Source of the DNA: Xanthomonas fragariae
GTDB taxonomy: Bacteria; Pseudomonadota; Gammaproteobacteria; Xanthomonadales; Xanthomonadaceae
Length of the DNA stretch: 64,000 nucleotides
Direction: 5' to 3'
Assembly (NCBI RefSeq): GCF_017603965.1
Contig: NZ_CP071955.1
Span: forward strand, 186,001 to 250,000
The number at the start of each line of letters is the position of its first letter. The stretch's first letter is position 1. The position numbers and the translations under genes are program-made. The notes under the pieces are model-generated. The model was not told the origin of the DNA and did not search any database. It saw only the letters and a program-made list of their open reading frames with translations. Below, piece by piece: positions 1-7,523 of this stretch.

Positions 1-263
1 ATGGTCTGGGCGGCATCATCGGCGCCATCCTGACCGGCGTGTTCTCGGCAGCATCGTTGGGCGGCCAGAAGGGTGGCGATTACGACATCGTGCATCAGGT
101 CGGCATCCAGACACTGGCTGTGGGCATCACCCTGGTGTGGATCGGCGTCGTGTCGGTCGTGGGTTTCCTGTTCGCCAAGCTGGTGTTCGGCCTGCGCGTC
201 ACCGTAGAAGCCGAGCGCGAGGGCCTGGACATCACTTCGCACGGCGAAGCCGCATACGAGTAG
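1..263 (+). CDS. amt: Ammonium transporter, C-terminal part
   Basis: The gene enters from the left edge, reading from base 3, and ends with TAG at 261-263. Only the last 86 residues are visible. They hold a membrane segment GLGGIIGAILTGVFSAASL, a linker, a second membrane segment (IQTLAVGITLVWIGVVSVV) and a polar cytoplasmic tail ending SHGEAAYE. This matches the last two helices and C-terminal region of Amt/MEP ammonium channels, where the tail is the contact site for PII (GlnK) proteins. The ntrB-ntrC pair follows directly, which fits a nitrogen-control locus. The 5' part lies outside the window. Confidence 0.85.
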   Translation, partial: GLGGIIGAILTGVFSAASLGGQKGGDYDIVHQVGIQTLAVGITLVWIGVVSVVGFLFAKLVFGLRVTVEAEREGLDITSHGEAAYE

Positions 264-277
264 TCCTGAGCATGCAT

Positions 278-301
278 ACCCGCGGCCATGCTGCCGCGGG
301 T
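278..301 (+). terminator. Perfect 9-bp hairpin after amt
   Basis: ACCCGCGGC and GCCGCGGGT form a perfect 9-bp stem around a 6-nt loop, 15 bp after the amt stop codon. No T-run follows, so it may only stabilise the mRNA end or act as a weak terminator. Confidence 0.5.
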
Positions 302-520
302 GACGCAACGACCCCGGCCGGAGAGCTGCCTTGCCGGGTCCGTTTTCCCCGCCGCCCTGACGAGTGCGAATCAACTGCCGAGGTGCCTGCATGACCAGCC
401 GCACGCCTGTGACTTTCGGCGCTGATGTGTGCTGGTCAGATGCGATCCGCCGCCATCCGGCTCCGACTTGTTTCCATGCATGCTTCGTTTTGCGCGACAT
501 CCGCGCAAGCCGATGCTGTT

Positions 521-537
521 TGCACTAAATTGGTGCA
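521..537. promoter_or_regulatory. NtrC-type operator
   Basis: TGCACTAAATTGGTGCA is a 17-bp near-palindrome that departs by one base from the enterobacterial NtrC binding consensus TGCACC-N4-TGGTGCA. It ends directly before the ATG of ntrB at 538. NtrC binding here would be expected to repress ntrBC transcription, as at the glnL promoter of enteric bacteria. The rest of the 274-bp gap holds only the hairpin after amt. The consensus is known; its use in this organism is inference. Confidence 0.6.
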
Positions 538-1593
538 ATGGTGATGTCGGCTCCGATGCCGTCGCTGGATAGCCTGGGCACCCCGGTGGCTTGGGCCGAC
601 CGCCAGGGTTGCGTGATAGCGGTCAACCCGGCTTTCGCGCGCTGGCTTGGGGTCAGCGCGCGGCGTTTGGTGGACCAACCACTGGCCGCACTGGAAGTAC
701 AAGGCGACGCGTTGGCCCGCTTTCTGCTCAACGACGAGCGCGACGTGCTGCGCCTACATCGGCTTGCCCTGGGCCTGCCCAACGATGCGCCCCGCTTTGC
801 CGAAGGCTGGTTGTCGCGGCTGGACGACGGCGGTTGGCTGCTGGAAACCCATCCGGTCGACGAATTTCCTGCGCTGGATCCCACCCACGCGCTGCCCAAC
901 GCCTTGAGCGCTGCGCTCAAGGGCTTGGCGCATGAACTGCGCAATCCGCTGGCCGGGCTCAAGGGCGCCGCCCAGTTGCTGGCACGTCGCTCGGCGGGGC
1001 GCGACGAAGACGAGCGCGAGTTGATCGAGTTGATCGGCACCGAAATCGAACGCCTGCACACCTTGCTCGAACGTTTGCTCTCGCCCACACCGGCGCGCCC
1101 GCACGACCGCCTCAACATCCACGTCGTGCTTGAGCGGGTGTTGCGCCTGGCCGAAGCCGAGGGCGTCTGGTCGGTGCAGGTGCAGCGCGATTACGACCCC
1201 AGCATTCCCGACATCCTTGGCGATGGCGACCGCCTGACCCAGGCGGTGTGGAATCTGGTGCGCAACGCGTTCCAGGCCGGGGCCATGCGGGTAACGCTGC
1301 GCACGCGCGTGGAGCATGGCCAGCGCATCCGCGACCGCGTGCATGCGATGTCGCTGCGGCTGGAAATCATCGACGACGGCGGCGGCGTGCCGGACGAGCT
1401 GGCCGAGCATCTATTCCTGCCGCTGGTCAGCGGACGCGCCGAAGGCAGTGGGCTGGGGTTGGCGCTGGCCCAGCAGGTCTCGCGCGAACACCACGGCACG
1501 CTGACCTATCGCTCGCGTCCGGGCCATACCGTTTTCACTCTGCTGTTGCCCGAACTGGCAGGCGATCACCACAAGGAACATCTGCATGGCTGA
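538..1593 (+). CDS. glnL: Nitrogen regulation sensor kinase NtrB (GlnL)
   Basis: A 351-aa soluble two-component histidine kinase that controls NtrC phosphorylation in response to nitrogen status via PII. Residues 1-100 form a PAS-like sensor (GTPVAWADRQGCVIAVNPAF). The H box AHELRNPLAGLKGAA has the phospho-acceptor at about H132. The N box (VRNAFQAG) and the G boxes (DDGGGVPDE and GSGLGLAL) form the ATP-binding domain. No membrane segments are seen, as is usual for NtrB. The ATG at 538 directly follows the NtrC-like operator; ATGs at 544 and 556 are possible alternatives. It overlaps ntrC by 8 bp, so the two are translationally coupled. Confidence 0.93.
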   Translation: MVMSAPMPSLDSLGTPVAWADRQGCVIAVNPAFARWLGVSARRLVDQPLAALEVQGDALARFLLNDERDVLRLHRLALGLPNDAPRFAEGWLSRLDDGGWLLETHPVDEFPALDPTHALPNALSAALKGLAHELRNPLAGLKGAAQLLARRSAGRDEDERELIELIGTEIERLHTLLERLLSPTPARPHDRLNIHVVLERVLRLAEAEGVWSVQVQRDYDPSIPDILGDGDRLTQAVWNLVRNAFQAGAMRVTLRTRVEHGQRIRDRVHAMSLRLEIIDDGGGVPDELAEHLFLPLVSGRAEGSGLGLALAQQVSREHHGTLTYRSRPGHTVFTLLLPELAGDHHKEHLHG

Positions 1594-3016
1594 GGCCGCC
1601 GCGGCATCTCACCGTATCTGGGTGGTCGACGACGACCGCTCGGTCCGCTTCGTGCTGTCCACCGCCTTGCGCGATGCCGGCTACGCGGTGGACGGCTTCG
1701 CCAGCGCCGCCGCCGCGCTGCAGGCGCTGGCGATGCAGCCCACCCCGGATCTGCTGTTCACCGACGTGCGCATGCCTGGCGAAGACGGCCTGACACTGCT
1801 TGACAAGCTCAAATCCAAGCACCCGCAATTGCCGGTGATCGTCATGTCGGCCTACACCGATGTCACCAGCACGGCCGGCGCGTTCCGCGGCGGCGCGCAC
1901 GAGTTTCTATCCAAGCCATTCGATCTGGATGACGCAGTGGCACTGGCCGCGCGCGCGCTGCCGGATGCCGATGCCGGTGTCGACGAAATCGTCGGCACGC
2001 GGCCGGCCGAAGGCTCTGCATCATTGATCGGCGACACGCCCGCCATGCAGGCGCTGTTCCGTGCCATCGGCCGGCTCGCGCAGGCACCGCTATCGGTGTT
2101 GATCAACGGTGAAACCGGCACCGGCAAGGAACTGGTCGCACGCGCGCTGCACAACGAATCGCCACGCTCACGCAAACCTTTCGTTGCGCTCAATACCGCA
2201 GCAATTCCTGCCGAATTGCTGGAAAGCGAGTTGTTCGGCCACGAAACCGGCGCCTTCACCGGCGCCACCAAACGCCATATCGGCCGCTTCGAACAAGCCG
2301 ATGGCGGCACGTTGTTTCTTGACGAAATTGGCGACATGCCGCTGCCGCTGCAGACCCGCTTGCTGCGCGTGTTGGCGGAGAACGAATTCTTCCGCGTCGG
2401 CGGGCGCGAGTTGATCCGCGTCGATGTGCGCGTGATCGCTGCCACTCACCAGGATCTGGAAGCATTGGTTGAACAAGGCCGCTTCCGTGCCGACCTGCTG
2501 CATCGTCTGGATGTTGTGCGTCTGCAATTGCCACCGTTGCGCGAACGCCGCGGCGACATCGCGCAATTGGCGGAAAACTTTCTCGCCATGGCCGGCCGCA
2601 AACTCGATATGTTGCCCAAGCGATTGTCCTCGGCCGCGTTGGAAGACCTGCGCCAATACGACTGGCCCGGCAACGTGCGCGAGCTGGAAAACGTGTGCTG
2701 GCGCTTGGCCGCGCTGGCTACTGCCGACATCATCGATGTGATCGATGTGGAAGCCGCACTGGCGCGTGGCGGCCGTCGTCACCGTGGCGGCCGCAGCGAC
2801 GGGCAGTGGGACCAAATGCTCTCCAGCTGGGCCGCACAGCGCATGAGCGAAGGCGCTCAAGGCCTGCACGCAGAAGCCCGCGAACGCCTTGACAAGACCC
2901 TACTCGAAACTGCCCTACAACTCACCCAAGGCCGCCGTGCCGAAGCCGCCGCACGCCTGGGCCTGGGCCGCAACACCGTCACCCGCAAACTGGGCCCAGG
3001 CCGCAAACGGCGCTAA
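1586..3016 (+). CDS. glnG: Nitrogen regulation response regulator NtrC
   Basis: A 476-aa sigma-54 enhancer-binding protein. The receiver domain (about 10-125) has acidic residues VVDDD and the phospho-acceptor D60 in LLFTDVRMPG. The central AAA+ domain carries Walker A GETGTGKE, the sigma-54 contact motif GAFTGA and a Walker B in GGTLFLDEIGD. The C-terminal Fis-type helix-turn-helix is in GRRAEAAARLGLGRNTVTRK. It forms an overlapping operon with ntrB and should activate nitrogen-assimilation genes such as amt. The extreme C-terminus (LGPGRKRR) is very basic. Confidence 0.95.
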   Translation: MAEAAAASHRIWVVDDDRSVRFVLSTALRDAGYAVDGFASAAAALQALAMQPTPDLLFTDVRMPGEDGLTLLDKLKSKHPQLPVIVMSAYTDVTSTAGAFRGGAHEFLSKPFDLDDAVALAARALPDADAGVDEIVGTRPAEGSASLIGDTPAMQALFRAIGRLAQAPLSVLINGETGTGKELVARALHNESPRSRKPFVALNTAAIPAELLESELFGHETGAFTGATKRHIGRFEQADGGTLFLDEIGDMPLPLQTRLLRVLAENEFFRVGGRELIRVDVRVIAATHQDLEALVEQGRFRADLLHRLDVVRLQLPPLRERRGDIAQLAENFLAMAGRKLDMLPKRLSSAALEDLRQYDWPGNVRELENVCWRLAALATADIIDVIDVEAALARGGRRHRGGRSDGQWDQMLSSWAAQRMSEGAQGLHAEARERLDKTLLETALQLTQGRRAEAAARLGLGRNTVTRKLGPGRKRR

Positions 3017-3362
3017 CCCGGCCTCTCGGTTGCAAGCCCCTCGCCCTCCGTGAGCTCGCTTTCCCAGGGTGCGCTCAGACCAGTGAATCATCGGTCGGCA
3101 ACGCCGGCTCTCGACACCTATTGTGGTAGACCGCCGAGACAATAATGAGGTTGGGGTGAGGTGCCTGCGCCGATAAAAGCGCTGCCTCTCGAAGAGGAGT
3201 CGACGCCATCTCGTACCTCGCACCGCACCCCATCAACCCACATCCTCAAACAACCCGCCCACCACACCAGCCCCGTCAACACTCGAGCTGCCTGCACGCG
3301 CATTTCATGACACGTGAACATGCGCCCGCATAGGTTTCCAGCCTGATCAGGAGAACAGCTCG
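3017..3362. other. Intergenic region, no gene seen
   Basis: These 346 bp lie between ntrC and the first sodC. No supported ORF, strong hairpin or repeat was seen. AGGAGA at about 3350 is the ribosome binding site for the sodC start at 3363. The sodC promoter should lie here but I could not place it. Confidence 0.4.
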
Positions 3363-3962
3363 ATGCCCCACCGGTCGTCCACGATTATTGCTCTCACCGC
3401 TTTGGCGCTGGCTGCCTGCAGCAGCACGCCACCAACTCCGCCGCCGCCGCCCCAAGCGGTGCGGATCGTGCCCACCCGCCTGGTGCAGCAGGCCGAAGCA
3501 GCGCTGGCATCGGCTTCGGGCAGCTTGGTCAGCGGTCGTGTGGTGCTGGTGCCTGCGTTACGGGGTATCCGCATCACCGGCACCGTCGGTGGGTTGCGCC
3601 CGGGCGTCGTCGTCGGCTTTCACGTGCACGAACGTGGCGATTGCAGCGCCGCCGATGCCAGCAGTGCCGGCGCGCATTTCAATCCGACCGGTGCGCCGCA
3701 CGGGCGGAGCGGCAATGGCGCGCATCACCTGGGCGATATGGACAATCTGCGCGCGGACGCCGAAGGCGTCGCATATCTGGACATGATCGTTTCCGGCATC
3801 AGTCTTGGCGATGCGGCACCGACCGATGTGATGGGCAAGTCGCTGATCGTGCACGCCGATTCGGACGACTATCGAAGCCAACCCAGCGGCAATGCCGGCG
3901 CACGTCTGGCCTGCGGCGTCATTCGCGTCGCCAAATCGCGCACCTCCCCTTCGCAGCCCTGA
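3363..3962 (+). CDS. sodC: Cu/Zn superoxide dismutase, lipoprotein (copy 1)
   Basis: A 199-aa periplasmic or envelope superoxide dismutase that disproportionates superoxide. The N-terminus is a lipoprotein signal (ALTALALAACSS) followed by a proline-rich linker PPTPPPPP. The SOD fold carries the metal ligand motifs FHVHERGDCSAAD and HFNP, then HHLGDMDNL, LIVHADSDDY and GARLACGVI, so the Cu and Zn ligands and the disulphide cysteines are present. A second sodC follows 48 bp downstream, and the two are likely co-transcribed. A role against plant or phagocyte superoxide bursts is known for the family; for this copy it is inference. Confidence 0.92.
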   Translation: MPHRSSTIIALTALALAACSSTPPTPPPPPQAVRIVPTRLVQQAEAALASASGSLVSGRVVLVPALRGIRITGTVGGLRPGVVVGFHVHERGDCSAADASSAGAHFNPTGAPHGRSGNGAHHLGDMDNLRADAEGVAYLDMIVSGISLGDAAPTDVMGKSLIVHADSDDYRSQPSGNAGARLACGVIRVAKSRTSPSQP

Positions 3963-4010
3963 ATTGGGCATCAATGGCCGCAGCTGCGGCCTCTCTAAAG
4001 GAGTTTTTGC

Positions 4011-4664
4011 ATGCGCATTCTTCCGACGACCTTATTCCTGGCCACCGCGCTGATGCTGACCTCGTGCAAGCGCGACGAGCCCGCACCGGCCGACCCTGCA
4101 CCCGCACCGCAGGCCAGCATGCCAGCCGAAGCGGCGCATGTTGGCGAGCATGCCGCCCCCATGGTCGCCGAGGCGGCGGCCACCACCACCGCAACCGCAA
4201 CCGCCGAGCTCCAGCCGACCAAGGGCAATGAGGTCAAGGGCACGGTGACATTCAAGACCGTCGACGGCGCGCTACGCGTGACCGGTCAGCTGAGCGGTCT
4301 CAAGCCCAACACCGAACACGGCTTCCATATCCACGAAAAGGGCGATTGCAGCGCACCGGACGGCAGCAGTGCCGGCGGGCACCTCAATCCGGCCCAATCC
4401 GATCACGGCAATGTCAGCGCCGACCCGCACCACGGCGGCGATATGCCCAACATCAAAGCCGATGCGCAGGGAAATGCCCGCATTGATGGCCCGGTGTCGA
4501 GCAACGTCAATCTTGGCAAGGCAGACCAGTTCGATATCGCCGGCCACGCATTGATCGTGCACGCCGATGCGGACGACTACAAAACCCAGCCCACCGGCAA
4601 CGCCGGCGGCCGTCTGGCGTGCGGTGTGATCACCACCGACAACGCGCAGGCTGCAACAAAGTAG
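4011..4664 (+). CDS. sodC: Cu/Zn superoxide dismutase, lipoprotein (copy 2)
   Basis: A 217-aa paralogue of the preceding gene. It starts with a lipoprotein signal (LFLATALMLTSCKRD) and has a longer Ala/Pro/Thr-rich linker (about 20-65) before the catalytic domain. The motifs FHIHEKGDCSAPD, HLNP, HHGGDMPNI, LIVHADADDY and GGRLACGVI are all intact. An AAAGGAG ribosome binding site lies just upstream. The two proteins differ mainly in the tether and surface, which suggests different depth in the envelope or different metal affinity rather than simple redundancy. Confidence 0.93.
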   Translation: MRILPTTLFLATALMLTSCKRDEPAPADPAPAPQASMPAEAAHVGEHAAPMVAEAAATTTATATAELQPTKGNEVKGTVTFKTVDGALRVTGQLSGLKPNTEHGFHIHEKGDCSAPDGSSAGGHLNPAQSDHGNVSADPHHGGDMPNIKADAQGNARIDGPVSSNVNLGKADQFDIAGHALIVHADADDYKTQPTGNAGGRLACGVITTDNAQAATK

Positions 4665-4694
4665 GCACTTAAACCGAACCGATTAATTACTTGA

Positions 4695-4723
4695 AACGCC
4701 GCGGTGATTATCACCGCGGCGTT
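4695..4723 (+). terminator. Terminator after sodC pair
   Basis: AACGCCGCGGTGA and TCACCGCGGCGTT form a perfect 13-bp stem with a 3-nt loop, 30 bp past the second sodC stop. The tail GATTTTG is only moderately T-rich. Confidence 0.75.
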
Positions 4724-4773
4724 GATTTTGGATGTTGATGAGCTGCCGGCCGCCGTAATCCGCAGACAGCTTA

Positions 4774-4915
4774 AAGCGGCTAACAAAACAACTGCGCTCA
4801 CCGCCAGGCGGGCGCGGTCGGTGCTCGGAATCGGCATGTGCCACGCCTACACTCCGGTTCCTCCGCGCCGCCCGCACCAACCTGGACACTGCTCGCTACG
4901 TTTTGTTAGCCGCTC
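4774..4915. mobile_element. MITE, 142 bp, copy 1
   Basis: A non-coding element of 142 bp. The left end AAGCGGCTAACAAAAC and the right end (reverse complement GAGCGGCTAACAAAAC) are near-perfect inverted repeats. Two further copies lie at 36127-36269 and 59459-59601, with shared interior blocks such as CGCCAGGCGGGCGCGG and CGGTGCTCGGAATCGG. The ends match those of the 866-bp IS5-family element at 43452-44317, so that IS or a relative may mobilise it. The flanks are TTA on the left and TTG on the right, a possible decayed target duplication. The rest of the gap up to 5156 holds no supported gene. Confidence 0.75.
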
Positions 4916-5156
4916 TTGGATGCATGCGGCCACACTGCCGTCATGCGGTTGGATCGTGTCGCCGGTTAAACTCACCGTGTCGCCGTGCTGCCCTGCAAGA
5001 ACAGCAGCAACACCTGTCCAGGCGGCCATGCGCATCGTGGTGCATCGGTTCCAGTCCCAACACGCGTGCGTGAGACGCACGCGGTCCAGCTCGGCCACAT
5101 GACGCCGGTTTCCAGCATGCCCTGCAGTGCAGGAGCCGAAGACACCGGCGTATCGC

Positions 5157-6062
5157 TCACGCCGCCAACGCCTGCCGCGGGCCCTGGCCCGGTTCTACAT
5201 GCACATACAGCACCGGCAGCCCATGTGCTTCCAAGACAGCGGCCATTTGTCGCTGACGGGAGAGATATTGCTCGTACACGCCGCGCAGGCGTTCGCAGTT
5301 CTCGCGATCATGCGTGTAGTAATCGCACCAATCGGCCGGGTCGAACAGCGCAATGCGCACTTCGCCGTCGACGTAGCGCAGCACCGGTTCAGGCGACTGC
5401 TCCAGCCATTCTTCGGTGTACGGGGCGAGCAGGGCGGCTTCAATCAGTGGCCACAACGGTGCCAGGCCCTGATTGTCGTACTGGATGGAAATCATCGCTG
5501 CAAGGTCGTGCGCGGTAAGGTAACGCGCATGTTCGATGCGTGCGCCGAAACTTTCCTGCGCTAGCAGCGCGGTGTCGGCCTGGGCCATGCCCTGAGCCAG
5601 CAGCACTTGCTCCATCGCATCGGCCACCGTGGCGACGATTTCCGGATCGCCGCAAAGCAGGAACGGCAGCACGCGCAAGCTGCCGCCGGTGAGCTGTGGC
5701 TCGGCCTGGAAGGGCAGCGGAATCTGGCCTTGCGCATCGGCACCGAAGGCCAGCACGCGCGAGCCTTGGTCGCGTCCGGGCGCGCGCGCGCGCAGCTCTT
5801 CCAGACGGCGATGCAGCGGCCAGCCCGGTCGCAGCACTTCGGCCGGGTCGAAATGCGCCATCGCCACGCTCAGCTCCAGCGCGCGCACTTCAGGAATCCA
5901 TTGCGCCAAGTCGCGTCCGATGCGTTCGGCCAGCATGCCAGCCTGCTCGGGCGGCAGGGCGCCACGCTCGGGGAAGGTTCCGCCCGACAATTCCAGCGCC
6001 ATCACACCCATGGCGATCACGCCGTGTTCGGTCTTGCTCATGATTTGCGGTTGGCCCATCAC
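5157..6062 (-). CDS. Conserved hypothetical protein, function unknown
   Basis: I do not recognise this 301-aa protein. It has no signal peptide and no clear membrane helix. It is rich in acidic residues and leucine (WPLHRRLEELRARAPG, LRVLPFLLCGDPEIVATVADAMEQVLL). A Tyr/Trp/Cys-rich stretch DWCDYYTHDRENCERLRG lies near the C-terminus. The ORF opens with GTG at 6062; ATG at 6059 and 6041 (MSKTEHGVIAMG) are equally possible starts. It is divergent from the thiolase gene at 6089, with only 26 bp between, so the promoters must overlap the coding sequences. Confidence 0.7.
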   Translation of the reverse strand: MMGQPQIMSKTEHGVIAMGVMALELSGGTFPERGALPPEQAGMLAERIGRDLAQWIPEVRALELSVAMAHFDPAEVLRPGWPLHRRLEELRARAPGRDQGSRVLAFGADAQGQIPLPFQAEPQLTGGSLRVLPFLLCGDPEIVATVADAMEQVLLAQGMAQADTALLAQESFGARIEHARYLTAHDLAAMISIQYDNQGLAPLWPLIEAALLAPYTEEWLEQSPEPVLRYVDGEVRIALFDPADWCDYYTHDRENCERLRGVYEQYLSRQRQMAAVLEAHGLPVLYVHVEPGQGPRQALAA

Positions 6063-6088
6063 GGGGTCGAAGCTACACTGCGGCCATT

Positions 6089-7426
6089 ATGCCTGCCGGC
6101 CATGTGCAGGCGATGTCCCCCGAGTCCTCCATGCCAGGTCAACCGATGCCCGCAGCCCGTCCCGTCGCCATTCTGGGTGGCGTCCGTATCCCGTTCTGTC
6201 GTCAGAACACCGCATACGCGGACGTGGGCAACCTGGGCATGTCGGTGCGCACGCTGGGCGCACTGGTCGAGCGCTTCGGGCTGCATGGGCGGCAACTGGG
6301 CGAGGTGGCGATGGGCGCGGTGATCAAGCACTCCGCAGACTGGAACCTGGCGCGCGAGGCGGCGCTGTCGTCCGGGCTGTCGCCGTTGACCCCAGGCACC
6401 ACCTTGCAGCGTGCCTGTGGCACCAGCCTGGATTCGGTGATTACCATCGCCAACAAGATCGCGTTGGGCCAGATCGACTCGGGCATCGGCGGCGGCTCGG
6501 ACACGACCTCGGAAGTGCCGATCGTCTACGGCAAGAAGTTGCGAGCACGGTTGCTGGCGGCCAATCGGGCCAAGGCCACCGGCGACAAGCTCAAAGCCCT
6601 GATGGGAGGTTTCAAATTCGGCGAACTCAAGCCCGAATTCCCAGGCGTGGCCGAGCCGCGCACCGGCAAGAGCATGGGCGACCATTGCGAGGACATGGCC
6701 AAGGAATGGAATATCTCGCGCGAGTCGCAGGACGAGTGGGCGGTGGCCTCGCACCATAAGCTGGCCGCAGCGTATGAGCGCGGCTTCTTCGATTCGCTGA
6801 TCGCCCCGTTTCGCGGCGTCTCGCGCGACAACATCTTGCGCGCAGATACCTCGCTGGAAAAGCTGGCCACGTTGCGCCCGGCGTTCGACAAGGCTTCCGG
6901 TCGCGGCACGCTGACTGCCGCCAATTCCACGCCGCTTACCGATGGCGCCGCTGCGGTGCTGTTGTCCAGCGAAGCCTGGGCGCTGGCGCACGGCCACACG
7001 CCGATGGCCTATCTGTGCGATGCGCAGGTGGCGGCAGTGGATTTCGTGCATGGTGAAGGCTTGTTGATGGCGCCAACTATAGCGGTGCCGCAAATGCTGG
7101 CGCGCCAGGGCCTGACCTTGCAGGATTTCGACATTTATGAAATCCACGAAGCCTTCGCCGCGCAGGTGTTGTGCACGTTGCGCGCGTGGGAAAGTGAAGA
7201 TTACTGCCGCAATCGCCTGGGCTTGGACGCGCCCATGGGCCGCATCGACCCGGACAAGATCAACCCGCTTGGTTCGTCGCTGGCCACCGGCCACCCGTTC
7301 GCCGCCACCGGCGCGCGTGTGGTGACCACCGCGGCCAAACAGCTGGAAGAACGCGGTGGTGGCCGTGCGTTGATTTCGATCTGTACGGCTGGCGGCATGG
7401 GTGTGGTGGCAATCGTCGAGCGCTGA
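6089..7426 (+). CDS. fadI: Acetyl-CoA acyltransferase (FadI-like thiolase)
   Basis: A thiolase of 445 aa from the first ATG. It performs the last, thiolytic step of fatty-acid beta-oxidation or the reverse condensation. The nucleophilic Cys is C110 in TLQRACGTSL. The catalytic His is in EIHEAFAAQ, the second His in the GHPFAATGAR block, and the second Cys in SICTAGGMG. ATGs at residues 9, 15 and 20 could also be the start. No fadJ-type partner gene is adjacent, so a trans partner or a different pathway role is possible. Confidence 0.85.
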   Translation: MPAGHVQAMSPESSMPGQPMPAARPVAILGGVRIPFCRQNTAYADVGNLGMSVRTLGALVERFGLHGRQLGEVAMGAVIKHSADWNLAREAALSSGLSPLTPGTTLQRACGTSLDSVITIANKIALGQIDSGIGGGSDTTSEVPIVYGKKLRARLLAANRAKATGDKLKALMGGFKFGELKPEFPGVAEPRTGKSMGDHCEDMAKEWNISRESQDEWAVASHHKLAAAYERGFFDSLIAPFRGVSRDNILRADTSLEKLATLRPAFDKASGRGTLTAANSTPLTDGAAAVLLSSEAWALAHGHTPMAYLCDAQVAAVDFVHGEGLLMAPTIAVPQMLARQGLTLQDFDIYEIHEAFAAQVLCTLRAWESEDYCRNRLGLDAPMGRIDPDKINPLGSSLATGHPFAATGARVVTTAAKQLEERGGGRALISICTAGGMGVVAIVER

Positions 7427-7440
7427 TCGCTGCTGCGCAG

Positions 7441-7493
7441 CGGGATTCGGGATTCGCGAAGGGGAAGCCTGTTTTTGCGAATCCCGAATCCCG
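7441..7493. terminator. REP-like 17-bp hairpin between convergent genes
   Basis: CGGGATTCGGGATTCGC and its exact reverse complement (7477-7493) form a perfect 17-bp stem around a 19-nt loop containing a T5 run. It sits between the stops of fadI (+) and hemY (-) and can serve as a bidirectional terminator. A partial relative of the same motif (AATCCCGATTCCCGAA) occurs at about 32703-32718, also in front of a convergent gene end. It is therefore probably a dispersed repeat. Confidence 0.75.
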
Positions 7494-7523
7494 AATTGCT
7501 TATTTGTAATCAAACGTTATCGA

